Assembly (NCBI GenBank): GCA_016617855.1
Contig: JAECUM010003309.1
Span: 1 to 64,000 of the forward strand
DNA from: Megalonaias nervosa
Taxonomy: Eukaryota; Mollusca; Bivalvia; Unionida; Unionidae
Direction of reading: 5' to 3'
DNA length: 64,000 nt
Position numbers and translations under genes: made by a program
Shown here: piece after piece, positions 42,720 through 52,437 of the stretch
Position numbering within the stretch: the stretch's first letter is position 1
Layout of the letters: every line of letters begins with the position of its first letter
Notes under the pieces: model-generated
The model's input: the letters and a program-made list of their open reading frames with translations, nothing else
Database searches by the model: none
What the model was told of the DNA's origin: nothing

Positions 42720-42800
42720 GCTCAGCTTCCAATCGTGAATCTTGAGACTAGAGACTGCCTCGCATTATATGGCTCAAACGCGGATGCGATAGAAAACATC
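42720..42800 (-). promoter_or_regulatory. Diverged TATA module at the right edge of the LINE
   Basis: Minus strand tggggatgttttctatcgca, TATAATG within ccatataatgcg, then aggcagtctctagtctcaag. The order matches the module of the coiled-coil genes. No gene follows it before LINE sequence, so it probably belonged to an Element B gene lost when the LINE arrived. Confidence 0.55.
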
Positions 42801-42974
42801 CCCACTGGGTTTTTGTTGAGTTGGAACGTTATGACATAACTAATGTCATGGTGAGGGATAGAGAGAAAGTCAAAGAGCATATATTCACAGTGTTTTTTGG
42901 GAAACAAACGACGGACACATTTTTATTTCAAAACACAACATTTTTTTATTCAACGAACAACTAACAACTAACAT

Positions 42975-43575
42975 TTAACAATAATATAAAAAAAACTTTT
43001 TTTGACAAGGTTGACAACGTTGTGAAATCATGTTAGATTTCCACTGATGAAAGTCATGAGGCCATTGATATACACTACGTTTCCTAGCTAAAGACAAAAG
43101 ATAGCCATAATGGTCACAAAACCATCGATCTACTTTCTCATCGTTTCTAGAAGAGTTACGATCAAAATAAGTCACTAAATGTTCTAAAGGATATCCAAGA
43201 CAGCGTTGATGAAGGAAATGCACACAATGTTGTCCACACACCATGGAATCTGTGCCTTGTAATTTCACATTATTGAATCGTGTCGTCTGGGCATTTCTTC
43301 TCATAAGGTCGATGATGTCGTTTTCCAAAAGGGGATAATCTATACGAATCAAAATACTCCACACAATCCTCTTTAGGGAAGTAAACGGCTACCCAGTGGG
43401 TTCCTGGGAGATGACTGTCGTTCGTGTTGATGACATAAGCTTGATGGTCTTGAGGCTTGCGATGAGGTAGTTCATCTTTAGAGCACACGACAGGATTCCA
43501 AGAAGCAGTATACGAACTGTTGTTCAAAGGTAATAAAGTTCCCAGGTATCCATTTTTCGTTTGTTTTTTTTTCAC
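42975..43575 (-). pseudogene. Adenain-like cysteine protease of Element B (frameshifted)
   Basis: The N-terminal part (43575-43270) contains the catalytic His in LPGTHWVAVYFP and the acidic residue in VEYFDSYRLSPFG. The C-terminal part (43364-42975) in another frame has the catalytic Cys region MVCGQHCVHFLHQRCLG and ends in a Cys-rich basic tail. All three catalytic positions are visible but in two frames that meet at about 43350. It would process virion precursors. The first ATG of the N-terminal part is unclear (KKKQTKNGYLGTLLPL). Confidence 0.88.
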
Positions 43576-43742
43576 AGGTAATGATAAGTCATCAATTCAA
43601 TTCTGACTTTTTGTTTGAAAATCTCTGACAAGTAACAGTTTTTTTGCTTCGTCACCGCACTCTGGGCTAATAGAGCTTCGATGCGATAAATCTTTAGAGT
43701 AGTCAATGGAGAGCAGGAATGATCACGCAAGCCTTTATACCA

Positions 43743-44072
43743 CTAATGCAACACTGCTTCTTCAGAGATGAGACTCCAAGCTTCGACCAGATACTCGTCC
43801 AATTCTTTTTCTTGGCTCATCATCAGACATTTATCGTGTTGAATTTGACTTGGATGATCGTTTTGACATCCATAGCAATCTTTCTTGGTCAATTCCGTAA
43901 TGTTATCCGCCAGGTGTTTGGCAAAACAGGACATTAAATGTTGTTCTTGTTCTGGCCATCTGGACGTGACCACTATGTCCTCGTTTTTGTCTTGGGGTTC
44001 TGCTTTCACGGTATCCTCCCATTCCATTTCCAAAGATTCTCTATTGTTCAAAGAGGGATAAGAATCTTCCAT
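43743..44072 (-). CDS. Conserved Polinton protein with CX2C and HPSQ motif
   Basis: 109 residues, intact, between the hexon and protease genes. Acidic N-terminus (MEDSYPSLNNRESLEMEWED), then CYGCQNDHPSQIQHDKCLM, a Cys/His cluster that probably binds zinc and that I recall from small proteins beside the capsid gene in many Polintons. A TATA-like tataaagg lies on the minus strand at about 43733-43740, which would serve the next gene to the left. Role unknown. Confidence 0.7.
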   Translation of the reverse strand: MEDSYPSLNNRESLEMEWEDTVKAEPQDKNEDIVVTSRWPEQEQHLMSCFAKHLADNITELTKKDCYGCQNDHPSQIQHDKCLMMSQEKELDEYLVEAWSLISEEAVLH

Positions 44073-44123
44073 AGTTTCTAATAGTCTAGAATGACTTCTC
44101 TCAAACTGTTGATTTCTATGGTA

Positions 44124-45395
44124 TTATCGAATTCGGCATACAAGATGACGTTCACCGTCTCGGCGAGAGCTTCTGCAAACTGAAGTTTCCACACGCAGTT
44201 GACTGGATTTTATAGGGTGGAAATGTCCCTCGTCGCTGCCTTGGTCTGGAGTGAAATCAAAGGTCCACAAAGTGTAACCTCCTACATAATCTTCGTACGA
44301 AATGCCATGACTGGTGTTGGTTTCTAGCTGTCCGGTAGCTTCGTACAGGGACAAGTACGATCTCAAGTAATTCTTCTGGACAAAGTTAGGTTCGAAGGGT
44401 CTAGTACACAAGGTCTTGCCATCGCGACTGACTTCGATCTTGGACACTCTGTAGTGGTGAAACTGGAAAGGATTTTGATCGTGCGCTCCGTTGAGGGCTG
44501 AATTGCGAACGATAACAACGATTAAACGTTTAGGTAACTGTCCTTGGAACAGATGATTTTCGATCTTGGATCGGAGTCCAGCAACAATGGTGAATGTTTT
44601 CACTTCTACGCGTCGTATCGGATACTTAGCGGTCGTTCTGCTCAATGTGTGACTGATGTCGTTTCACGCTTTGGTAACACTTCTACGCGGCACACGTAAA
44701 GTCTGCATCCTTGGATGATGGTTTTGTACTCGTTGGCATGTGCCATCAAATGGAAAGCGACACTGCTGCGATTCAGTCTCAGGTGAATATCCACTCCGTT
44801 GATCAAATACTTGTCTTGTGACCATATGTCCAAATGCAAACGATCCATCAATTCCAAACTACCGCCTTGCAGGATTTTCTTTCGACGGTCGTAAAAGTCC
44901 ACGTTGTGAGGATTGTCATCTGCTGTCAGGGTTGTGTCGTTAAACTTGTCCTCGCCTGAGGTGTCAGGTTTCCAAACCACGCAAGCATCCAGATGAGTGT
45001 TCCTGGCCCCTTTTCCGTATGTCAAGAGATTTTCCAGGTACGCTCAGTAAGGGTAAGTATCCATGCTATGCTGAATAGTTTGTTATTCAAGTACAAATCA
45101 ACTTCGCTAAACAAGGAATGCATGAAATTGTTGACGGGAGCTACTCTGGCATCGGTTCCCGGATAGGTGTTGTCCGTTTTGATCACTTTGAGTTTCAGGT
45201 ACAAGTAACTGCTATCCAGATCGATGTAATCTTCGTGCTGCTTTTTGTATTTCAAACTCGATGGGAGCTAAATCCGTCAAATAGGAGACGGGATGAAATT
45301 CGACCCATTGGGATTCTTGCATCGTCATCATGGTGGGTGGCATGGCTAACAAATCCAGTTCCGACTTGGAACAGACGCAAGACCCGGTGCATCAT
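44124..45395 (-). pseudogene. Polinton major capsid (hexon-like) protein, several frameshifts
   Basis: Pieces in order: an N-terminal region near 45390-45250 with KSELDLLAMPPT and WVEFHPVSYLTDLAPIEFEI; 45255-45022 with EDYIDLDSSYLYLKLKVIK and VNNFMHSLFSEVDLYLN; 45025-44642 with HLDIWSQDKYLINGVDIHL; and 44645-44124 with RRVEVKTFTIVAGL and GYTLWTFDFTPDQGSDEGH. Together these are the two jelly rolls of the Polinton hexon. At least three frame changes occur, so the copy is not functional. The penton and pVI-like genes precede it on the same strand, as is usual in Polintons. Confidence 0.92.
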
Positions 45396-45469
45396 TTTCT
45401 TTCTTTCTTTCTCTGATTTATCAATCAATTTTGTCTAAATCTCGGGCGGTTCTTCTTTTCTTAGTCTTC

Positions 45470-45859
45470 CTAGCTCTGGGTGTGTGCAGTCCTCTGAAGG
45501 GGTGTTTTCGTCGTTTCTTTCTGCCTTGTCCTTGCTGTGGCGTCAATAGAAATAGGAATGCCTGACTCGGGAGCGTCCGGGGAATTTATAGGAGTTTCTC
45601 GTTGTCCCCAAATCTCTTTGCCCGTTTGAAGTAAAACATTTTTGCCTGCTCTCAAGGAAGCTTCTTTGGGATTTTGTTTGTTAATGATGACATTTTAGAG
45701 AAATTCTTTGCCTTGCGTCAACGCGGCATCTTTCAAGGCGTGCAATCCCCGTATAACCATCGGTTTGAAAACGGGAGACACCGAACGAAAGGCTGATTTC
45801 AGCATATCTCCTAAACCATGTCCTAGCTGTCGAGCGACTCCTTGGTACACAGGATACAT
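45470..45859 (-). pseudogene. pVI-like minor capsid protein (frameshifted)
   Basis: It starts at 45859 (MYPVYQGVARQLGHGLGDML), with an amphipathic LKSAFRSVSPVFKPMVIRGL typical of the Polinton protein placed before the hexon. A stop at about 45697 interrupts the frame; the rest (SLRAGKNVLLQTGKEIWG) continues in another frame to 45470. Expected role: capsid lining and membrane disruption by analogy with adenovirus pVI. The start overlaps the end of the penton gene. Confidence 0.78.
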
Positions 45860-46767
45860 GACTGACAAGGGGTTAGGGTAATCGTTTTCGAAAATGGAGT
45901 TTCACTGACTTTCCCTTTGATGAATGAAATATTTTGTCCCAGATCTCCTTTGATAGTAATTTTGACAGTGTCGAAATACAACTTACTGACGGGCAAATAG
46001 TGAGGATGTACAAGTTCGAGGTGAACATTATAAGTATTTCCACCTTGCAGAATCCACTTTGAAAGGAATGACCCGTAGTATTCGTATGGAGGTGTGTCCC
46101 ACCACGTTGTACTGCACCACATCGGAGTACACAAAGATCAAATTCAGTCCTTGGTTCATTTCAACAGGGAATCGAAAATATTTCGCAAAATCCAAGTTGC
46201 CGGTAACGGCTGATATTTCGTTTTTAATCTTGATCAACTTGGGATCTCCACCCAAAATGTCATACAGTTCAGGACAAAATGTAATGGCCAATACTTTGTC
46301 CTCTGAAAATTTGATCAGTAGGGGACTAGCTATTTTATGGTACTCGAGGGTGACACTTTTTCTGTTTTTTTCTCCAAGACTTTGCCAAACACGGTATTGA
46401 ATTTGGTAGCAATCGCGTTCACCAAATATTGACCGCTAAAATAATAGCCTGCAGGAATGGTCAACAGATAGGTGAACCGCTTAGTTTTGGGGTCTTGTGT
46501 TTTCATAGAGCCACCTGCAGTGGTGCGTTCATCCAAGTTTAGTTGCACTTGCTCCTCATGAACTTCCACCGTAAAAGTGTTTTGATTTGGAAGGATATTT
46601 AGGATTTCTGTAGGGTGAATGATTTCCACTAGAGCCACTTCCCAATGGGCTTCGTGATCCAATTGGATGGCCTGAGGTAATTAGGCCGTGTAATAGCATA
46701 AGGTGTGTTTGGGAAACACCTCCATGGAACTGTCACTGGGTAACGTCAAGTAAAATTGGTTATTCAT
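45823..46767 (-). pseudogene. Polinton penton-like minor capsid protein (frameshifted)
   Basis: The start ATG at 46767 overlaps the stop of the upstream membrane gene (ATGA). The N-terminus NNQFYLTLPSDSSMEVFPK, then HWEVALVEIIHPTEILNI, later NLIFVYSDVVQYNVVGHTSI and LYFDTVKITIKGDLGQNISF are landmarks of the Polinton minor capsid protein. They are spread over at least four frames. It would form the pentameric vertices. Confidence 0.88.
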
Positions 46768-47168
46768 AATTCCAGAGTTCTAGTGTGCGAGGGGTCGCTG
46801 AAGGTCAGAGGAGTGTCTAAAAGAGGATTGTTATGGTGACTCTTGGGAGTGTGACTGATGTTGAATGCAAGGTTCCCGTTGTTGTTCCCGTTAGAGGAGT
46901 ATTTCAAGGAAGGATTGTGGAGAAGGTAACCAATGCAACTGCTGAGTAAAATGGTCCACAATTGGTTGTCTCCTTGTTGCAAACTCAAATTGACAATGGC
47001 AGCACCGATGACACAATACACCACAAAGATCTGGCACAAAAAGACGATTTGCGTTTTAGGCTCACGTTCTCCACACCACGCCCACATGGGTTGCTTTTGT
47101 AGACCTTGCAGAGAAGAACTGGGGGAAGGAGTGGTCACTGCAGTGGCTGAGGCTGTGTTGAAGGGCAT
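46764..47168 (-). CDS. Two-pass membrane protein of Element B
   Basis: The start at 47168 (MPFNTASATAVTTPSPSSSL) is the first ATG; a GTG upstream is not used. 134 residues: two hydrophobic segments, IVFLCQIFVVYCVIGAAIVN and WTILLSSCIGYLLHNPSL, with a short loop, then a polar tail. Membrane proteins with this pair of segments are common between integrase and penton in Polintons. It overlaps the penton gene by 4 bp, suggesting compact viral gene packing. Intact. Confidence 0.75.
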   Translation of the reverse strand: MPFNTASATAVTTPSPSSSLQGLQKQPMWAWCGEREPKTQIVFLCQIFVVYCVIGAAIVNLSLQQGDNQLWTILLSSCIGYLLHNPSLKYSSNGNNNGNLAFNISHTPKSHHNNPLLDTPLTFSDPSHTRTLEL

Positions 47169-47173
47169 GATGG

Positions 47174-48274
47174 TCACTGTTTTTTATGATCGATGATTTG
47201 CGAAGCGTCGATCCAAGAGTCAAAACTGGGAGGATATCCTTTCCAACGACTTTTTGACACGTCGTTCTCACACTTTTCGGGGTTCTTCGATCGAGAATGT
47301 TTTCGATCTCGTACACGTCGACTTCCTTTTTGGTCACACGTTGTAACTCGGGCAAGTAAAACGTTCCTTTAAACACTTCCCCGTTCATGTCTTCCAATTT
47401 ATAGACGGAAGGATAACGGCCACGCACTCGTTCAGTGACACGAAACAATTCAGTGGTCCAGTTGGGTGAGTAACCTTTATCGAAAGTGCGTTTGGTTTTG
47501 TCAATATGCACCCAATCTACTGCTGCCAACACTTCATCTTTCTTGGGGACAGTCACCGTTGGGGACATACCTAACAGGCGCTCGAAGACGGTCACTTCGT
47601 TATCAGGAGTCAATTCTTGGGCGCACGTCTGATGCTCCGATGGTAAGATTGGTTGTACGATTGGACCAGGTGCGGCAAGACGTCGATGTACTTGAGAGTG
47701 TGTTGATGCGTAAAATATTTCCACATGCGTTCTTTCAAGGTGCGTTGAAATCGTTCCACGATGCTGGCTTGGGTTCAGGGATTCTCAGTGGTGAAAAAAT
47801 GAATGTCACGTTTCTTCAATTCTTTTTGGAAAGCTTGTTTCAGAAATTCGGTGCCTTTGTTGGTTTGCCATCGAAGAGGGTGACGCCCGCTTTGTTCAAC
47901 ACCAGCTGGAGGGCTCGCACTAACTCACTGCTCGATTTGAAAGTCAATGGCACGACCCAGGCAAATTTGTAAAAGACGTCGATGACACAAAACAAACATT
48001 TGCAACCACGATTGTAGGTGGCCAAATGAGAGACATCGGCTAAATCGCCTTGCCATTGATGATTCATGCCCTCCACTCGGGTGCGATTTCTAGAAACTAT
48101 TCGTCAGTTGGGTTTGTGTAAGACGTACGTGGCTTGTTCTTGTAATCATCGTTGTACCTGAGGTAAACGGACACTTTTCAGTCGAGATTTGGCAGCACGA
48201 TATAATTTCTGAACTCCTCCGTAACCTGCAGGAAGGAATGGATCGTAGTAAATGCTGGCTAACAACTTCTCCAT
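47174..48274 (-). pseudogene. Retroviral-type integrase with chromodomain (frameshifted, second Asp lost)
   Basis: The start at 48274 is followed by LLASIYYDPFLPAGYGGVQK, the usual N-terminal segment. The core: NHQWQGDLADVSH (first catalytic Asp present) and LFCVIDVFYKFAWVVPL. The second catalytic position reads RWQTNKGTEFL, Asn in place of Asp. The Glu is in the ASIVERFQRTLKERM stretch at about 47730-47770. The C-terminal chromodomain has VYEIENILDRR and WKGYPPSFDSWIDAS. The reading changes frame several times. It made the 6-bp duplication when intact. Confidence 0.9.
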
Positions 48275-48277
48275 TTT

Positions 48278-48955
48278 TTAATAAGTTATCCACTCTTCAC
48301 TAATGGTACTCTGGATGGGGCGAAGGGGTGATTTAGAAACGGCTTTACGTGTCCGATGTGCCACGGGAGTAGAAGTCAAGGGTAGTAGTGGTGGTGGTGG
48401 TGACGGTAATGGGATGGCTTTGGTCTTCTTTTCTTTTATCACTTCTGGTTTCCCATCTTTCTTTTTGACTTCTGTCGAAGGGGGAATGGACATCATCTTT
48501 TTAACCCAAGCCTTAAGATCTTCTTGTTGGGGTGTAGGGGAAGGGGTCAACAAGGACGCTGAAATCTTACTAGGGATGGGAGCTGCTGACGGTGTTTGAA
48601 AGACTTCTCGTACGTCTTCTTCCTCAGGCATCCGTGGGGCTGCATCTGTCTTGACCGTTGGAGGTAGTGGTGGACTTTTCATCAGGGTCTTAAAATCTTT
48701 CAGAGTGGGTAGAGCTGTTTCGTCTAAAGCTTTCTGGTGAAAGAGTTGCAGTCGTTGCAACAGTTGACCGTACCGTTGAGATTTTTCCATTTCTGACAAA
48801 TCGCTGCGATCCATCAACGATTGCAATTCGTGTTGTAACTGGAACATCTCGGTCAAATGAGGATTGGGAGGTAAATGCGGGGTCCGTTATTCTTGCCAAC
48901 GATGGTATTCCATCCATCGTTTGTAAGGCACTAAATCCAGTTTTCGTCCTTCTAT
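48278..48955 (-). CDS. Coiled-coil/Pro-rich protein beside the integrase
   Basis: The main frame (48856-48278) has HELQSLMDRSDLSEMEKSQR and YGQLLQRLQLFHQKALDETA, a helical pair I recall from a Polinton protein of unknown role, then a long Pro/Ser/Lys linker. An upstream stretch in another frame (KLDLVPYKRWMEYHRWQE, about 48950-48895) looks like its N-terminus, so a frameshift near 48890 is probable. The end overlaps or abuts the integrase start. Function unknown; a core or scaffold role is possible. Confidence 0.62.
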
Positions 48956-49020
48956 CGGATTTCAATGGTCAAATCTGAGATCTTTTGATTCCAGAGGTCC
49001 CTTTATCTTTATTGATCCTG

Positions 49021-49415
49021 TTATCTTGGAGCTTTCGCGGGTAAAATATTTCCCAAGATACCCAACTTAGGTGCCGCTATTACTTTGGTAAGAAGTGGCA
49101 ACAGGGGTAAAATTCCTCCGGGTTGCACCAACATCTTTTTCTTTTGACGAATGAATATTTTCTTTTGGACCATTTGGCGAAGGATGTGTCGATGTTTGGC
49201 TAAGCATTCTTTCTGATGTTTTGGCAAGACATTCAGACAACATTTGCTCACGGTATCGATGACGTCTTTGGAGGCGGTTTGATGAGTTGTTTTCTCGTGG
49301 GTGGAGAAGCTTTGGACAGGACGGACATGTCCCAATGTTTGACTAAACGAGGATGCAGTCCTTTTGTCTTCTTTCCTTTGCGGGTAGAAGAAGGATGTCT
49401 CTTGGGGGATGACAT
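49021..49415 (-). pseudogene. Core-protein-like gene, copy 1
   Basis: The start at 49415 (MSSPKRHPSSTRKGKKTKGL) gives a basic N-terminus. The C-terminal part is in another frame (to 49021): ECLAKHRHILRQMVQKKIFI, then KKKMLVQPGGILPLLPLL. A basic stretch followed by Q-x-GG and a hydrophobic end is typical of a small Polinton core-type protein (pX-like, DNA condensing). A TATA-like gataaaagg is at 49492-49500. Copies 2-4 follow upstream. Confidence 0.68.
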
Positions 49416-49493
49416 CTTTGTTTGTTGGCTGGTTGGTTCCGGATCATACACCAAAAATACACTAACCTCGATGACTTGGCACACGGCCTTTTA

Positions 49494-49773
49494 TCATTTT
49501 TTTTGGACTATTGCTTCGTCAAAAAAGGTGACGATCTGTTTTCTAAAATCGCCAAAGAATCCTCCTCTTTGGCGGCTACACTTTTTCTTTGGACAAGTAT
49601 GTCTTTTCTGGAGGTGACGTCGATGTTTGCCTAAGTGTTTTTTCGGACGACGAGAATGTCTTTTTCTTTTTTTTTTCCTTTTTGGACAGAAGAAACACAA
49701 TGGTGACAGTGTGCACTTCTTCGAGCGGATATCTTTGAGCGTTTAGGAGCACACACAAATACACCTTAGTCAT
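49494..49773 (-). pseudogene. Core-protein-like gene, copy 2
   Basis: The start ATG at 49773 lies just after ataaaagg (49790-49797) and a ggacacgtgtcaagccaatg leader. The basic segment, in a shifted frame, reads RRPKKHLGKHRRHLQKRHTC and then KKKCSRQRGGFFGDFRK, homologous to copy 1 (KHRHILRQ ... QPGG). It would be a highly basic DNA-binding protein. The N-terminal and basic parts are offset by one base near an A-rich run. Confidence 0.62.
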
Positions 49774-49799
49774 TGGCTTGACACGTGTCCTTTTATCTT

Positions 49800-50070
49800 A
49801 ATTTTTTATTTTTGATAAGAGTTTTTATTCTATTCTTTTTGACTACATTTTCTATATCGCCAAAAAGTCGTCCCCTTTGTTTGCTTCTCCTTTTCTGGGG
49901 TGACATCTATCCTTGGCTAAGTGTTTTTTCGGATGACGTGACTGTCCTTTTCTTTTTCCTTTTTGGACAGGAGAACGACGATGGTGTGCACTTCATTGAG
50001 GGGATATGTTTTTTGGTTCAGGAGCAAAAAAATATACACTTAAGTCCTTGGCTTGACATGCGTCCTTTCA
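49800..50070 (-). pseudogene. Core-protein-like gene, copy 3
   Basis: Third tandem copy by sequence: leader gatgaaaggacgcatgtcaa, then LNEVHTIVVLLSKKEKEK, and a basic stretch SRHPKKHLAKDRCHPRKG in another frame. The TATA-like box has decayed (gatgaaagg instead of gataaaagg) and stops interrupt it. Confidence 0.58.
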
Positions 50071-50079
50071 TCTTATTTT

Positions 50080-50320
50080 TCTGATAAGGTTTAACAGAAA
50101 AAATCCTCCCTTTAGGTGGCTCCTCTTTTTCTTTGGACGAGTGTGTCTTCTCTGGGGGTGATGTCGATATTTGGCGAAGCGCTTTTTCGGATGACGTGAC
50201 TGTCCTTTTCTTTTTCATTTTCTTTTTGGACAGAAGAACGACGGTGTACACTTCTTTGAGGGGCCATCTTTGGGCGTTCAGGGGCACAAAAACACTGAAC
50301 CTATAGTTTACCTCAGGTCT
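50080..50320 (-). pseudogene. Core-protein-like gene, copy 4
   Basis: The ATG at about 50267 starts MAPQRSVHRRSSVQK; the basic part in the shifted frame reads HPKKRFAKYRHHPQRRHTRP and KKKRSHLKGGFFLLN. A TATA-like atataaaaaag lies at about 50312-50322. Spacing between the boxes of successive copies is about 300, 280 and 240 bp. Confidence 0.6.
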
Positions 50321-50382
50321 TTTTTATATTGGAATGCGTCGCCACTGATTGTCGGCTCGTCGTATCATTTTCATGGCAGGCA

Positions 50383-51214
50383 TCACATGTCGTGGAGGGG
50401 TTCGCAAGGACTCAATCGAGACAGTTCTTGCTTGGACAAATCAAGTAAACTCTTGAACACGTCCGATCTCTCTTGGACTTTGATTTTGGGGGCAGGTACT
50501 TTGTGAGCAGCGGCCACTACCGCTAAAGAGGAAGAGGGTGTCACATCTGGAGGAGTAGTTCATGGAGACGCGGGTTTCCAATATTTCATCAAATTAGGAA
50601 CGACGCGTGTCAAATCTGGTTTGGCAGGCATCACCAGCAACAGAGAAGTGGAAGAACCTGAGGCTACTGGAGATGCAGTCACCGTTGCGGCAGGTCGTGG
50701 TTTGCGAATGTAAGATTGCGTCCTGACTGCAGTGCCTCTCTTGCGGGTAGAAGCTGTTTTCTGTGGGCTTTTCTTTTTCTTTATCTGAGGCTGTGACCTG
50801 GTCTTGACACCGCTGCTCTTTTTCTTTTTCTTCTTGGTACCTCGGGAGTGGCTTTTTTCTTGGGGAGGACTTTGGAAGCATTAGGATCCCATTTTAAGAG
50901 GGAACGAATGATGACACCTCCTAGAGAACCGCTACCTCCAGGTTTCAAAATGATCTGCTTTTTGGTTTGGGTGTCGATGCGAGGATCGGCCAGTTGCGTC
51001 AAGGCTACTTTATTTCTGTTAAAAAAGCGTTTGGTTTGATGAAGAATGTGAATGATGCCTTGCAGTAATTGACGTGCTGTTACCGTAAACCCTCTTAAGA
51101 CTTCTTTCAGAATAGCTTCTAAGACACGAGCACGTATTTGTGGATTTTTTAGCGACTGATGCCGTACAAGACACGAATCAATTTGCCGGGAAGATGAGAC
51201 TGAAGGGACGTCAT
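50383..51214 (-). pseudogene. Larger core-like protein with Q-x-PGG motif (frameshifted)
   Basis: The start at 51214 (MTSLQSHLPGKLIRVLYGIS) runs into a stop within 20 codons. The body in another frame holds VLEAILKEVLRGFTVTARQL, FFNRNKVALTQLADPRID and KKQIILKPGGSGSLGGVIIR, the same basic-then-PGG-then-hydrophobic plan as the four tandem genes. A basic KRKRAAVSR-type region and SKKKKSPQKTASTRKRGTAV follow, then a helical end (FKSLLDLSKQELSRLSP) to 50383. It is probably the parental gene of the tandem array. A DNA-condensing role is inferred. Confidence 0.68.
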
Positions 51215-51322
51215 GTTGACGCTGTGTGAGACAGACCCAAAGAGACCGAGATTTGTATAGACTTTTTTTGATTGTTGTTGTGAAGTCGACGACGGGGACG
51301 TGTACACGACAGGCGCTCTGTC

Positions 51323-51994
51323 TTAGCACCAGTGGTGAAACAGATAATAATCGGTGGTGGTGGGTTTTAAATCCACGAGTAAATAAGTGTGTGGGGTTTG
51401 AGTGGCATCATCGTACGCATGAGTCAGCCAAGGCGTTCCTAACTGTTTGGCTCCGACTTGCACTTGCTATTTTTATCTCTAGGGCTTTTAAACAAGACCA
51501 CGTAATTAACATTGAGATTGATGGTGATGGGCTTTAATTTGCTGAAACAAATTTTGGTAGATGTAAATGACACTGGCATTACGATGATGCCCTTTGCGCG
51601 TAAACCACATTTTAATTTCTTTTTCGTCTTCTCCTAACATGTCGTCGAAGATGACCAGATGGGTTTGACTACGGTGAAACACGATTCCGTCATCTTCGCC
51701 CGGTATGCCTTATACAAATACGATGGAATCGCCTTGACTTTCTCGCAGAAGGCCGTACGCCGATGACCACTCTTTGTAACACCACACGATTCGTTGAGGT
51801 GGACGATCGATCAAATGATGTTTATGTTCGATCAAACGTTTGACAAATTCGATTTTCCCTAAACCGCTAGGTCCGGCAATGAGCATGTTAAAGGGATGGC
51901 GAAGATACAAGGCCTCCCAACTAGCACGATCTAAGTGTTCGTCGATGACTTTGAAAGTGGAGGAAGAATGATCAGAGACAGTAGTGGTAGCCAT
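51323..51994 (-). pseudogene. FtsK/A32-like packaging ATPase of Element B (damaged Walker A, frameshifted)
   Basis: The start at 51994 (MATTTVSDHSSSTFKVIDEH). Walker A reads LIAGPSGLGKIEFVKRL: the Ser/Thr after GK is replaced by Ile (ATC). Downstream in other frames: HLVIFDDMLGEDEKEI (Walker B), WFTRKGHHRNASVIYIYQNL, and a C-terminal QLGTPWLTHAYDDATQTPHT. It should pump DNA into the capsid. A TATA-like tataaaaac lies at about 52043-52051, 50 bp before the ATG. Confidence 0.88.
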
Positions 51995-52080
51995 AGTACT
52001 GTAAGGAATGTCACTTTTGACACGAAGACAGACAAGACAAAGAGTTTTTATACGTTTTCAGGACACGTTTATTGCCATCT

Positions 52081-52437
52081 TTAATTGTGAACAACACGAA
52101 AGACAAAAATACATAAAAGCCAAATGGTTAAGTACATGAATAAAAGACACATCAAAACGATCATAGTGGAACATAAACAAGTCTTTGTACAACATGTTTG
52201 GTGATCAAGATGGGGCATCGTATGGACAGTGTGTAATGTTCTTAGAGTCTCTATACTCCTTGGCACAGTCACACAGGGGTCCTCTCGGAATGGCCTTTCG
52301 GGGATGTCAATGGCGGTCCTGTCCTGTCCTGAAGGGAGTGGTTCTTCTTCTTCTTCTGGCGCTGTCACTAACACAGGTTTAAAAGTTACTTTTTTCACTG
52401 AACGTTTTAATTCTTTAGGATGACAAATCTTGGGCAT
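52081..52437 (-). CDS. Acidic protein with C-terminal membrane anchor
   Basis: 118 residues, start at 52437 (MPKICHPKELKRSVKKVTFK). Acidic linker APEEEEEPLPSG, then near the C-terminus a Cys pair (TCCTKTC) and a single strong membrane segment, MIVLMCLLFMYLTIWLLCIF. A type II or tail-anchored protein with the polar part in the cytosol or virion is likely. Not recognised; intact. Confidence 0.62.
   Translation of the reverse strand: MPKICHPKELKRSVKKVTFKPVLVTAPEEEEEPLPSGQDRTAIDIPERPFREDPCVTVPRSIETLRTLHTVHTMPHLDHQTCCTKTCLCSTMIVLMCLLFMYLTIWLLCIFVFRVVHN

Larger units (their letters stand above)
37196..42720 (-). mobile_element. Internally deleted LINE (RNase H-bearing, I-like) inside Element B
   Basis: Minus-strand order: 5' region (42720-42000), ORF1 (about 41957-39600), a fragment of the reverse transcriptase C-terminus (39560-39200), RNase H (39116-38500) and a 3' region with roughly 110-bp repeats (38000-37560). 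Endonuclease and most of the reverse transcriptase are absent. The exact ends and target duplication could not be fixed. The left junction lies in the promoter of the third coiled-coil gene; the right junction lies near another TATA module at 42765. Confidence 0.8.
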
